Below, piece by piece: positions 24,507 through 32,258 of a stretch of DNA of 64,000 nt. Each line of letters starts with the position of its first letter. Positions within the stretch are counted from its first letter, which is position 1. The notes beneath the pieces are model-generated. The model was not told the origin of the DNA. It saw nothing but the letters and a program-made list of their open reading frames with translations, and ran no database searches. A program made the translations under genes and the position numbers. The DNA comes from Nitrososphaerota archaeon (GTDB taxonomy: Archaea > Thermoproteota > Nitrososphaeria > Nitrososphaerales > UBA183), in NCBI GenBank assembly GCA_029785685.1, contig JAFLZE010000005.1:4845-68844 (forward strand). The letters run 5' to 3'.

Positions 24507-24628
24507 CAGCCGTCCCAGTCGGGGGCGGAGTGCAGGCCGTACAGGTAGCTCTTGCCGCCGACGCGGACGTAGACGTTCTCTGCGACCAGCCCGCCCACGT
24601 GGAAGGCGCCGGTGGGCTTGCGGGCCAA
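24506..24628 (-). CDS. 40-residue protein coupled to the unknown gene downstream
   Basis: A very short protein starting at TTG 24628: KPTGAFHVGGLVAENVYVRVGGKSYLYGLHSAPDWDG is nearly the whole of it apart from the first three residues; key features are the paired Gly, the VYVRV strand and the C-terminal HSAPDWDG. TTCTAAAACG (centre about 24655) sits 27 bases upstream, fitting a leaderless start, whereas a longer in-frame start at 24727 would overlap the UPRT gene. Function unknown; it is probably a strand-rich partner of the next protein. Confidence 0.5.
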   Translation of the reverse strand: MARKPTGAFHVGGLVAENVYVRVGGKSYLYGLHSAPDWDG

Positions 24629-24686
24629 CTCGCGCCGCCGTGGCGTGGCGCGTTTTAGAATCTTCGAGGTCAGGGCCGCGTGCCCC

Positions 24687-25331
24687 TCACCGCGGGGTCC
24701 CGAACGACCTGTCCCCGGCGTCCCCAAGCCCGGGGACGATGTACCCGTGCTCGTCCAGTCCAGGGTCGACGGCGCAGGTGTAGAACTCGGCCCGAGGGAA
24801 CGCCTTCGCCACGTAGTTGATGCCGGTCATGGTGGCGATCACCGAGAAGAAGGCCAGCCTCTTCGGCTTCCCCTGCTTCCCCACCCTCCTGGCTACCTCC
24901 AGCAGGGTGTGCCCGGTCGCGAGCATCGGGTCCGCTATCACTACCACGTCGTCCTTCTTGATCTGGGGGATCTTGGCGTAGGTCACTTCGATGGGGAAGT
25001 CCGGGGCCCCGCCCCTCCAGGCGCTGATGACACCTGTCCTCGCCATCGGGAAGTTCTTGTACATTCCCTCGACGAATGGGATGGCCGCCCTGAGGACGAG
25101 GATTATCACTATCTTGTCGTTCCCCTTCACCTTCCCTCCCCTCGTCAGCCCGAGGGGCGTCTCCACCTCCGACTCCTCGGTCTCCAGCGTCCGAAGGAAC
25201 TCGTAGGCCATCAGCCGCCCCAGCCTGTAGATCGCCTTCCTGAATGCGACCTGGCTGGTCCGCTTGTCGCGCGCGAGGGTGAGCTGCTCCAGCACCATCG
25301 GATGGCTGACCACCGTGACTCTCGGCTTCAC
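24687..25331 (-). CDS. upp: Uracil phosphoribosyltransferase
   Basis: About 214 residues, making UMP from uracil and PRPP. PRPP is bound by VIADPMLATGHTL (about residue 140). The N-terminal VTVVSHPMVLEQLTLARDKRT and the later GLDEHGYIVPGLGDAGDR are diagnostic of UPRT. The GTG at 25331 is favoured because the TATA-like CATAAATA lies at 25361-25369; ATG 25349 is 16 bases from that element and would add six residues. It completes the salvage set with uridine phosphorylase and is divergent from nfeD. Confidence 0.92.
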   Translation of the reverse strand: MKPRVTVVSHPMVLEQLTLARDKRTSQVAFRKAIYRLGRLMAYEFLRTLETEESEVETPLGLTRGGKVKGNDKIVIILVLRAAIPFVEGMYKNFPMARTGVISAWRGGAPDFPIEVTYAKIPQIKKDDVVVIADPMLATGHTLLEVARRVGKQGKPKRLAFFSVIATMTGINYVAKAFPRAEFYTCAVDPGLDEHGYIVPGLGDAGDRSFGTPR

Positions 25332-25361
25332 CCTGACGACCGGGTGCATGCTCCCGACAGA

Positions 25362-25369
25362 GTATTTAT
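25362..25369. promoter_or_regulatory. TATA element apparently shared by upp and nfeD
   Basis: GTATTTAT reads as TATA-like on both strands (ATAAATAC on the minus). It is centred 34 bases from both the GTG of upp (25331) and the TTG of nfeD (25400). No other AT-rich element lies in the gap. Confidence 0.5.
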
Positions 25370-25399
25370 GTGGGAGACGCGGTGCACGAAACAGTCCGC

Positions 25400-26716
25400 T
25401 TGAAGCTCTTCATGGCGCTGCTTGTGGCCGTAATCCTGGCGGCGTCCGCGGTCCAGATGGCCCCCGCCCACGCGCAGACGTGCGCGACGAAGAGCGGCTA
25501 CTACGTCGCCTCTCTCGACGGGAACATAGACCCCGGAGCGGCGGACTTCCTGGCCTCCACGGTGAGCAACGCCGAGTCAGCCTGCGCCGCCAACGTGGTG
25601 TTCGTCCTGCAAACCAACGGAGGGGACAGCGCGAGCATGGAGTCCATGGTGTCCTCGGTCCAGGGGTACCAACAGTGGGGCGGGAATTTCGTCACCCTGG
25701 TCGCCCCGCAGGGGGCCTATGTCTTCTCCGCCGGATCCTACATAGCGGAGTCGTCGAATCAGATTTACATGGAGCCGGGGACCACCATGGGGTCGGCCAC
25801 CCCCATTGTCTCCGGCATCCCTATCGGCGAGGCGAACACCACCATGACCAAGGATATCAACGCCTTCTCATCCTACATGACGACGCTCACACAGGCTCAC
25901 GGCAGGAACGCGACGGCGACCGCCCTGATGGTCACGAAGGGGGTCTCGTACCCATACGACAGGGCCCTGCGCGACCACGTTGTGAACGGCGTGGTCAACT
26001 CGACCACCGTGGCAGGCGCACTCGCAGACCTGGGGGTCCCCTCGTCCGCGCAGATCAACACTCCAGGGATAAGGTCGACGATGATCTCTGTCCTCAGCAA
26101 CCCGAACGTGTCCAGCCTCCTCTTCCTCCTGGGCGTCTTCGCGGTCCTGGTGGACGTCTACCACCCCACGCTGGTGCTGTCTGCGGTGGGGGTCGCGGTG
26201 ATAGCGGCGGCCCTGTTCGGACTCGGCGTCTTCGGCGCCTCCCCGCTGGCAGTGATACTGATGGTCGTCGGCGCGGCGTTCATCTTCTTGGAGGTGAAGA
26301 TACAGCACGGCATCAGCGCCATCATCGGCGTGGTGGTCTTCATACTGGGGTTCGTCCTGATCTACCAGTTCCCCCCTGCCCCTGCTGGGAACCTCCCGGC
26401 CGCCAGCTTCTCCGGGATCCCGGAGACCACCTACGGGCTGCTCGTCGCCCTCGGAACCGCGGTGGTGATCGGGAGCCTCTTTCTCAGATCGGTCCGCGAC
26501 GCCCTGAAGAACAGGCCGAAGGTCAACGACCCCTCGGCCCTGATCGGCCGCGAGGGGACCATGGAGTCAGACCTCAAGGGAGGCGGGAAGGGGATAGCCA
26601 ACATAGCATCCGAAGAGTGGTCGGTCACTTCTGGCGAGGACCTCGGGCGCGGGGACCGGGTAAGAGTTAAAGCTGTTCAAGGGAACACACTGGCGGTAGA
26701 GCGAGCGAAGAGTTGA
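25400..26716 (+). CDS. Membrane-bound NfeD-family serine protease
   Basis: About 438 residues. A signal peptide (LKLFMALLVAVILAASAV ... APAHA) is followed by a ClpP/SppA-like protease domain (about residues 30-225), with FSAGSYIAESS holding the probable nucleophile Ser and a downstream Lys region (MVTKGV). Four or five membrane helices follow (about 235-375), then a cytoplasmic NfeD OB-fold end (GREGTMESDLKG onward). Such proteins cleave the C-terminus of stomatin, encoded next with a four-base overlap. TTG 25400 is preferred over GTG 25370 or 25382 because of TATA spacing. Confidence 0.85.
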   Translation: MKLFMALLVAVILAASAVQMAPAHAQTCATKSGYYVASLDGNIDPGAADFLASTVSNAESACAANVVFVLQTNGGDSASMESMVSSVQGYQQWGGNFVTLVAPQGAYVFSAGSYIAESSNQIYMEPGTTMGSATPIVSGIPIGEANTTMTKDINAFSSYMTTLTQAHGRNATATALMVTKGVSYPYDRALRDHVVNGVVNSTTVAGALADLGVPSSAQINTPGIRSTMISVLSNPNVSSLLFLLGVFAVLVDVYHPTLVLSAVGVAVIAAALFGLGVFGASPLAVILMVVGAAFIFLEVKIQHGISAIIGVVVFILGFVLIYQFPPAPAGNLPAASFSGIPETTYGLLVALGTAVVIGSLFLRSVRDALKNRPKVNDPSALIGREGTMESDLKGGGKGIANIASEEWSVTSGEDLGRGDRVRVKAVQGNTLAVERAKS

Positions 26717-27633
26717 GTCTACTGGGGTCGGCGTCACTAGCCATAAGCACGGGGGCCATAATCAACTATGCGATCTACCTCATCGTGGCGGTCATAGTCA
26801 TCGCGCTCATAGGGGTGACTGTCAAGATAATCAAGGAGTACGAGCGCCTGGTCGTGTTCAGGCTCGGCAGGCTAGTCGGCGCGAGGGGGCCCGGGGTCAT
26901 CTTCGTGTTCCCGTTCATCAACCGCGTCAGCAAGGTCGACCTCAGGGAGAGGTACCTCGAGGTCCCCCACCAGACGTGCATCACCAAGGACAACGCGCCC
27001 GTCGACATAGACTTCCTGATCTACAACAAGGTGACCGAGGCTACCCAGAGCATCGTCCAGGTGCAGAACTTCGAAGGCGCGTCAATAGGCATAGCCACCA
27101 CCACCCTCAGGGCCGTCGTGGGGGACATCCCCCTGGACGAGCTCCTCGCAAAGAGGGAGCAGATCAACCAGGTACTCAGGACGAAGCTGGACGAAGTCAC
27201 GGAGAGGTGGGGGATCAAGGTGACCAACGTGGAGATACGCGAGATCACCCCTCCGAAGGACGTGCAGGAGGCGATGGTGCGTCAGATGTCCGCAGAGAGG
27301 ACCAGGAGGGCCACCGTCACCGAGGCGGACGGCAAGAGGGAGGCGTCGATACTCGTGGCCGAGGGGGAGAAGAAGTCCAACATACTGCGCGCGGAAGGGG
27401 ACAAGCAGGCCCAGATACTCAGGGCAGAAGGATACGCGGGGGCGCTGAGCCAGATATTCGGGGCTGCCAAGGGAATCGACTCGAAGACCATGGTCCTCCA
27501 GTACCTCGACACGTTGAAGGCCCTCGGGGCTTCCCCGTCGACGAAGTACATCTTCCCGATGGAGTTCACTGGGCTCCTGACCAACCTGCGAGACCAGGTC
27601 AAGCAGTCGCAGTCCGACGCGGCTGGCAAGTAA
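26713..27633 (+). CDS. SPFH/stomatin-like protein
   Basis: A 306-residue slipin. One N-terminal membrane helix (residues about 12-38) is followed by an SPFH domain (about 45-215, EYERLVVFRLGRL and RYLEVPHQ) and a coiled-coil C-terminal region with repeated RAEGDKQAQILRAEGY. It forms oligomeric membrane microdomains and is the partner of the NfeD protease encoded immediately upstream. The TTG start overlaps that gene's stop. A typical two-gene archaeal and bacterial operon. Confidence 0.92.
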   Translation: MSLLGSASLAISTGAIINYAIYLIVAVIVIALIGVTVKIIKEYERLVVFRLGRLVGARGPGVIFVFPFINRVSKVDLRERYLEVPHQTCITKDNAPVDIDFLIYNKVTEATQSIVQVQNFEGASIGIATTTLRAVVGDIPLDELLAKREQINQVLRTKLDEVTERWGIKVTNVEIREITPPKDVQEAMVRQMSAERTRRATVTEADGKREASILVAEGEKKSNILRAEGDKQAQILRAEGYAGALSQIFGAAKGIDSKTMVLQYLDTLKALGASPSTKYIFPMEFTGLLTNLRDQVKQSQSDAAGK

Positions 27634-28044
27634 AAGGCGGCCCCCTTTCTCGCCGGCTTCAGGGTGACGCGAGTCCAGGCAAGGACAGCAAGGACAGACG
27701 GGTGTTAGGGTTCGAAGCGAAGAAGAAGCTCTCAGACGGGGTCTCGGAGTTCCTGAAGTGGCACCTGGGGCGGGCCCCCCTAATGCAACATCCCGCGCTG
27801 GCCACCAGGGCCGTCCCCGCGCTCACGGGTCGGCTCCGGGCGCGCCCTTCTAACAGGGGCAGCGACAGAAGCGGACACCGTCTAAGCTGGGGCGACTCCG
27901 GCTGTAGAGCCAGTCGGCGGGCTCCACGCCATGAACGAATTACAATCTCCTCTTCACCGAAGCAAAAATATTCTAGACCAGGCATCCAATTGCTGCCCCA
28001 TTCTTAAATCCAGAGCCCAGGAAGGGTTGAGGCGAGCATATCAA
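27634..28044. other. 411-base gap with no supported gene
   Basis: This gap between the stomatin and DUF47 genes has open frames without family resemblance; the best (from GTG 27701, FEAKKKLSDGVSEFLKWHL) is short and loses protein-like character after about 40 codons. A GGGTTCGAA stretch near 27708 recalls a T-psi-C loop but has no pairing arms. AAAAATATTCTAG (27964-27976) and CTTAAATC (28003-28010) are TATA-like; the second fits the DUF47 gene. Confidence 0.5.
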
Positions 28045-28698
28045 GTGTCTGGACAAGAGGGAGAGATTCAAGCGAGGCGGCGGACTGTGGTCGTGCTGCA
28101 GGACGAGATGAGGCGGGTCCTGGACGCGACCCGGGTGCTCCTCGAGGAGTTCAACGCGATAGCGGCCGGGGAGAAGGGCCAGGTGGACGCCTCGCTGGAG
28201 AACGTGAGGAGGGCGGAGGAGGACGTGATGACGCTCAGGACGGCGCTCATCCGTGAGCTGTCCCAGGTCGGGACCCTGCTGGTCAACAGGGAGGACGTCA
28301 TGCGCGGGGCCTTCGCAGTCGAGGGGATATTCGGCCACATAAACGGGGTCGCCTTCAAGATGTCCCAGCTGCAAAGGGCGTCGGCTAAGAACAAAAAGTA
28401 CCGGGACTGCATAGTCGAGCTGCTCGGCCTGCTCATCGACGGCGTCTCCAAGCTCAACGAGAGCATCAGGGCCCTCTCCATAAACACGGACCAGGCCATA
28501 CACATGGCCGCCCAGGTCCAGCAGATAGAGAGCTCCATCGACACCAGGTACCGCGACGGCGTCGCGACGGTCATGAAGACAGCGACCAACGTCAAGGAGC
28601 TCATCACCGTCAAGGACGTCCTCGAATCCATAGAGGACTGCGCGGACGTCATGCTCGTCGCCGCCAACGCGAGCACGATACTCGCGCTGGGAATGTAG
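28045..28698 (+). CDS. DUF47/PhoU-like helical protein
   Basis: A 217-residue all-helical protein of the DUF47 family (PhoU-related, often linked to phosphate transport). The long helices carry the expected VLQDEMRRVLDATRVLLEEF start and a central NREDVMRGAFAVEGIFGHI, with acidic residues that may bind metal. The GTG at 28045 gives the family-typical N-terminus; an ATG at 27931 would add unrelated basic sequence. CTTAAATC lies 38 bases upstream. No phosphate permease is adjacent. The stop is four bases before endA, so they are likely cotranscribed. Confidence 0.75.
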   Translation: MSGQEGEIQARRRTVVVLQDEMRRVLDATRVLLEEFNAIAAGEKGQVDASLENVRRAEEDVMTLRTALIRELSQVGTLLVNREDVMRGAFAVEGIFGHINGVAFKMSQLQRASAKNKKYRDCIVELLGLLIDGVSKLNESIRALSINTDQAIHMAAQVQQIESSIDTRYRDGVATVMKTATNVKELITVKDVLESIEDCADVMLVAANASTILALGM

Positions 28699-28701
28699 GC
28701 C

Positions 28702-29259
28702 ATGCCCAAGGCCCGGGCCAGGGGCAGGCTCTTCGAGAACAGGATTGTCGTCTGGGACGTGGAAGACTCTAGGCGGCTCTTCAAGGAAGGATACTACGGC
28801 AAACCGCTCGGGATACCGAAACCGAAGGACTTCGAGTTCGACGCCCCGCTCATCTTAGACCTCATGGAAGGGTACTACCTCTCGACGCGCAAGGTGATCG
28901 ACGTCGAGGACCAGGCAGGGAAGGCGCTCACCGCGAAGCAGCTCCAAGGGGTCTGCGAGGCCTCCTACCCTGAGTTCGCGGAGAAGTTCCTGGTCTACAG
29001 GAAGCTCAGGGAGGGAGGGTATGTCGTGACGCCGGGGATCAAGTTCGGCTCCGACTTCGCCGTCTACGAGCACGGCCCTGGGATAGATCATGCCCCATAC
29101 ATCGTCCAGGTGATGCCCCCCGGCTCGAAGATGACCGCCACCGCAATGGTCAGGTCAGGGCGGCTGGCTACAACCGTGCGCAAGCAGTTCATCATAGCCA
29201 TCCCGGACATGGAGAGGAAGTCCATAGAGTTCCTCCGCTACGACTGGTGGCGCGCGTAG
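28702..29259 (+). CDS. endA: tRNA-splicing endonuclease
   Basis: A 185-residue single-domain EndA that excises introns at bulge-helix-bulge motifs in pre-tRNA. The C-terminal catalytic domain has the triad: Tyr in FGSDFAVYEHGPG (about residue 131), His in IDHAPYIVQV (about 138) and Lys in TVRKQFIIAIP (about 166). The length fits the homotetrameric alpha-4 form. Its presence implies intron-containing tRNA genes elsewhere in the genome. It is preceded by the DUF47 gene and followed, after nine bases, by a metallo-hydrolase. Confidence 0.93.
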   Translation: MPKARARGRLFENRIVVWDVEDSRRLFKEGYYGKPLGIPKPKDFEFDAPLILDLMEGYYLSTRKVIDVEDQAGKALTAKQLQGVCEASYPEFAEKFLVYRKLREGGYVVTPGIKFGSDFAVYEHGPGIDHAPYIVQVMPPGSKMTATAMVRSGRLATTVRKQFIIAIPDMERKSIEFLRYDWWRA

Positions 29260-29268
29260 GGGCCTGGC

Positions 29269-30111
29269 ATGGGCTCGGCGGGGGTTTCGTTCGACCTGGG
29301 AGGCGCCCGGGCGGCGTCTTTCAATGTGGGGGACCTCTACCTGAGGCTTGACGAGGTCTTCGACCTGAGGGCCGACCTCGCGCCCTACTTCGGCGGGAGG
29401 GACCTGGCCGTCCCCGAGGCGTTCCCCACACAGTCGTTCTTCGTCGCGGCAGGTCCGCTGCGGGTGGTCGTGGACCCCAGCGACTACGGCAGGCTCGTCG
29501 CCCCGGACCACTTCAGGTCTCCGGAGGGCTATGCGCGCCCTCCTCCGCTGGACGCCCAGCTCTCAGCGGCCGGGGTCTCCCCCGGGTCGGTGACCCACGT
29601 GGTCGTGACCCACCTCCACTTCGACCACTACGCGGGGGTCACTAAAGGAGGCGCCCTCGCCTTCCCATCGGCGAGATACATCGTCCCTGCGAAGGACTGG
29701 GCGATGCCTGACATTGCCGAGGCCAGGAAGAAAGGGGACCGGGACGTCACCGAGACACTCGGGGTCGTGGAGGCCGCGGGGAGGCTGGAGCTGCTCGATG
29801 GGCCCCTCGACCTGGGGGACGGCGTGACCGTGGAGCCGTACCCTGGCGAGAGCCCCGGACACCAGGTGGTGGGGCTCCGGTCCGCCCATGATTCCTGCTA
29901 CTTCGTAGGCGACCTCTACCACCTGGCGGAGGAGGTGGAGCACCCGGAGCTCGCGGCCGCCTGGGCCGACGCCAGGGCGCTGACTGCCAGCAGGCGGCGC
30001 TTCTCCGAGCGCGCGGCGGCCGAGCGGGCACTTGTCCTCCCGGGGCATCTTCCGGCGGGGAGGATCGGCTTCAGGGGGTCGGCCCCGACCTGGACCGAAG
30101 AGCCCGCGTAG
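29269..30111 (+). CDS. Metallo-beta-lactamase-fold hydrolase
   Basis: A 280-residue MBL-fold protein. The metal motif HLHFDHYAG (HxHxDH, about residues 116-124) is intact, with later ligands in SPGHQVVGL (His about 197), YFVGDLYH (Asp about 216) and LVLPGHLPAG (His about 257). The overall pattern resembles lactonase or quorum-quenching-like branches, but the substrate is unknown. It has an N-terminal extension of about 45 residues before the first strand repeat. It is in line with endA and upstream of trmI, which has its own promoter. Confidence 0.85.
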   Translation: MGSAGVSFDLGGARAASFNVGDLYLRLDEVFDLRADLAPYFGGRDLAVPEAFPTQSFFVAAGPLRVVVDPSDYGRLVAPDHFRSPEGYARPPPLDAQLSAAGVSPGSVTHVVVTHLHFDHYAGVTKGGALAFPSARYIVPAKDWAMPDIAEARKKGDRDVTETLGVVEAAGRLELLDGPLDLGDGVTVEPYPGESPGHQVVGLRSAHDSCYFVGDLYHLAEEVEHPELAAAWADARALTASRRRFSERAAAERALVLPGHLPAGRIGFRGSAPTWTEEPA

Positions 30112-30147
30112 ACGCAAGCATATAGAACTGACACCCAGGGGCCGGCC

Positions 30148-30930
30148 GTGGATTCGATCGGAGAAGACTCGTACCTGTTGGTGTACAGGGACAGGCGGAG
30201 GCGCTGGCTGGTCAGGCCCAAGGACACCCCGAAGCTTCACACCCACCTGGGGATACTCGACGTGTCGTCACTGATAGGGCGGGGATACGGGATAAAGGTC
30301 ACGACGACTATGGGGGACGAGCTGACGATACTCAGGCCCACCATCGAGGACATGGTGATGAAGCTCGCCAGGAAGACGCAGGTAATCTACCCCAAGGACC
30401 TCGGCCTGATGGCGCTCAAGTTGGGGGTGCACTCAGGGTCGAAGGTGATAGAGACCGGGACCGGGAGCGGTGCGACGACGGCCTTGATGGCCTACCTGGT
30501 ACAGCCCAGCGGGATGGTCTACACTTACGACCTGAACCCTGAATTCCAAGGGGTGGCCAAGAAGAACATAGAGAAGCTGGGCCTGTCGCCCTATGTAACC
30601 TTCAAGGCCGGGGACTCGCGCCTCGGGTTCGAGGAGGAGGACTTCGACGCTGGGATACTCGACGTCGGGGACCCCTGGGAGGTGGTGCAGAGCATGAAGC
30701 GCGCCCTCAAGCCCTCAGCTTCCATGGCCGCGGTGACGCCGACGACAAACCAGGCGGAGAAGCTTGTGGCGAAGATGAAGGAGGAAGGGTTCGTCGCCAT
30801 CGAGACCATGGAGATACTCCTCCGCCACCTCGAGGCGAGGGTGGGCATGACCCGGCCCTCCAACATAATGGTGGGGCACACGGCCTACCTTACCTTCGGG
30901 AGAGCCACACGGTCGGCGGCCTCATCGTAA
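30148..30930 (+). CDS. trmI: tRNA (adenine-N1)-methyltransferase TrmI
   Basis: A 260-residue AdoMet-dependent methyltransferase that makes m1A57/58 in the T loop of tRNA. An N-terminal beta-barrel (about 1-75) precedes the Rossmann domain, with IETGTGSGATT as the AdoMet motif (about residues 104-114) and YPKDLGLM just before, as in archaeal and bacterial TrmI. DVGDPWEVV (about 170) is the motif IV region. The GTG start is 27 bases after GCATATAG (30118-30125), so the mRNA is probably leaderless. Confidence 0.92.
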   Translation: MDSIGEDSYLLVYRDRRRRWLVRPKDTPKLHTHLGILDVSSLIGRGYGIKVTTTMGDELTILRPTIEDMVMKLARKTQVIYPKDLGLMALKLGVHSGSKVIETGTGSGATTALMAYLVQPSGMVYTYDLNPEFQGVAKKNIEKLGLSPYVTFKAGDSRLGFEEEDFDAGILDVGDPWEVVQSMKRALKPSASMAAVTPTTNQAEKLVAKMKEEGFVAIETMEILLRHLEARVGMTRPSNIMVGHTAYLTFGRATRSAASS

Positions 30931-30966
30931 TAGTTTTAAGCCCAACCCGGTCGCGCAGCCCAGTAA

Positions 30967-31593
30967 TTGAGCAGCAGGGAACGCAACGAAGACATCGCGA
31001 CATTGCTCTACATGGTGCCGTTCGCTGTCAGCGGGGTCTACGGCCTCGCCGTCTGGTTCCAGCAGGGGATCTCTGCCATCCTCCCGTCGCGCGTGTATCT
31101 CGCGGTCACCCAGAGCCCCGAGGTCTTCGTCATCGGCTCCCTGGCGGTGCTGGCCGGCGTGGTGATGGAGATCCACGAGACAGACGCAACCCAGAGGCGC
31201 GCGATGGTGGGCTCGCTGGGGACTACCCTGCAGACGATAGCCGTGGCGAGCGTCTTCTTCGCCCTGGTGGGGACGTTCTACTCCAACGGCGCCAACGTCG
31301 CCGCCGCTGTGGGTGACTTCATGGGCGGGAAGTACAACCTCATCTTCCCTGCGATAATGATCCTCATGAGCTACCTCATCACCGTCCCGCTCCGGTTCTC
31401 AGCCCTAGCCAAGAGTAAGACCCTGGGCCTGGTCCTGCTGCTCCTCGTCCCCGTCGCGATTTACGAGGTCGGGAAGCGCCAGATCTACGTGGGGCTGGGT
31501 CTGGCCTTCGCCCTCCTCATCATCGGCATCATGACGTACATTCTCCCTGAAAGAGAGAAGGGCGCGGAAGAGGCCCTGGCCCGGGCGACCTGA
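30967..31593 (+). CDS. Multi-helix membrane protein, unknown function
   Basis: A 208-residue integral membrane protein with about six hydrophobic helices (12-35, 50-70, 80-105, 122-142, 150-170 and 175-198). The N-terminus is charged (SSRERNED), the C-terminus ends in an acidic-basic tail (PEREKGAEEALAR). I see no transporter or enzyme motif. The TTG start is about 30 bases after GTTTTAAG (30933-30940). It is followed after 19 bases by a GDT1-like transporter gene, so a joint role in ion handling is possible but speculative. Confidence 0.7.
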   Translation: MSSRERNEDIATLLYMVPFAVSGVYGLAVWFQQGISAILPSRVYLAVTQSPEVFVIGSLAVLAGVVMEIHETDATQRRAMVGSLGTTLQTIAVASVFFALVGTFYSNGANVAAAVGDFMGGKYNLIFPAIMILMSYLITVPLRFSALAKSKTLGLVLLLLVPVAIYEVGKRQIYVGLGLAFALLIIGIMTYILPEREKGAEEALARAT

Positions 31594-31612
31594 CCGCAGA
31601 CATACTGGGCCC

Positions 31613-32212
31613 ATGGCCGCCGCCATCCTGTCTCCCTTCGCCACGATCGCCGCCGCCATGTTCGTGACCGAGCTCACCGACAAGGACGCCATCCTGATCC
31701 TGGGCGTGTCGTCCAGGGGGAGGCCGGTGCTCACATTCCTGGCGGGGGTGACGGCGTTCACCCTCACCACGGGGCTGTTCGTCAGCATCGGCTCGGTCCT
31801 GGTGCTCTACGTGCCTGTCGCGTGGATCCGCCTGGCCGGCGGGGCGATGATGCTCAGCTACGGCGCCTGGGAAGCCAGGGGCCTGGTTGGCGCGAAGGTC
31901 TCAGAGATGGAGGAGTCCAGGGTGGAGAAGCGGAAGTCGGCGGCCGGCTTCTTCCTCGCGCTCGTGGGGGCCCTGGTCTTCCTCGACGTCGCAGGGGACG
32001 CCACAGAGGTCCTCACAGTCGTCCTGGTCGCCCGCTACGCAGAGCCGCTGCTCGTGTTCGGCGCGGCGTGCGCCGGCCTCTATGCCGCCACGGCCATGGA
32101 GGCCGCCCTGGGGAGCAGGCTCGGCAGGCTGCTCAGTCCGCGGAGGCTGAGGGTCCTCTCTGCGGCCGTCTTCTTCGCCCTGGGGGGTTTCATATTCCTG
32201 ACGAGCCTGTGA
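31613..32212 (+). CDS. TMEM165/GDT1 (UPF0016)-like cation transporter
   Basis: A 199-residue six-helix protein built from two inverted three-helix repeats. In the Mn/Ca transporter family GDT1 each repeat carries E-x-G-D-K/R-T/S. Here the first reads ELTDKDA (about residue 20) and the second VAGDATEV (about 128), so the acidic residues are partly kept and Gly, Thr or Lys have shifted. The central linker (KVSEMEESRVEKRKS) is charged as in the family. Function as a divalent cation exporter is inferred; the altered motifs leave ion choice open. Confidence 0.65.
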   Translation: MAAAILSPFATIAAAMFVTELTDKDAILILGVSSRGRPVLTFLAGVTAFTLTTGLFVSIGSVLVLYVPVAWIRLAGGAMMLSYGAWEARGLVGAKVSEMEESRVEKRKSAAGFFLALVGALVFLDVAGDATEVLTVVLVARYAEPLLVFGAACAGLYAATAMEAALGSRLGRLLSPRRLRVLSAAVFFALGGFIFLTSL

Positions 32213-32258
32213 CCGGGGGCACCTTCATTAAGAGCAGGCGGGCATGGGACCACGTTCC

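Noticed and set aside
27700..27730. GGGTTCGAAGC resembling a tRNA T-psi-C loop
   Set aside because: The flanking bases do not pair as a five-base stem and no acceptor, D or anticodon arms are present.
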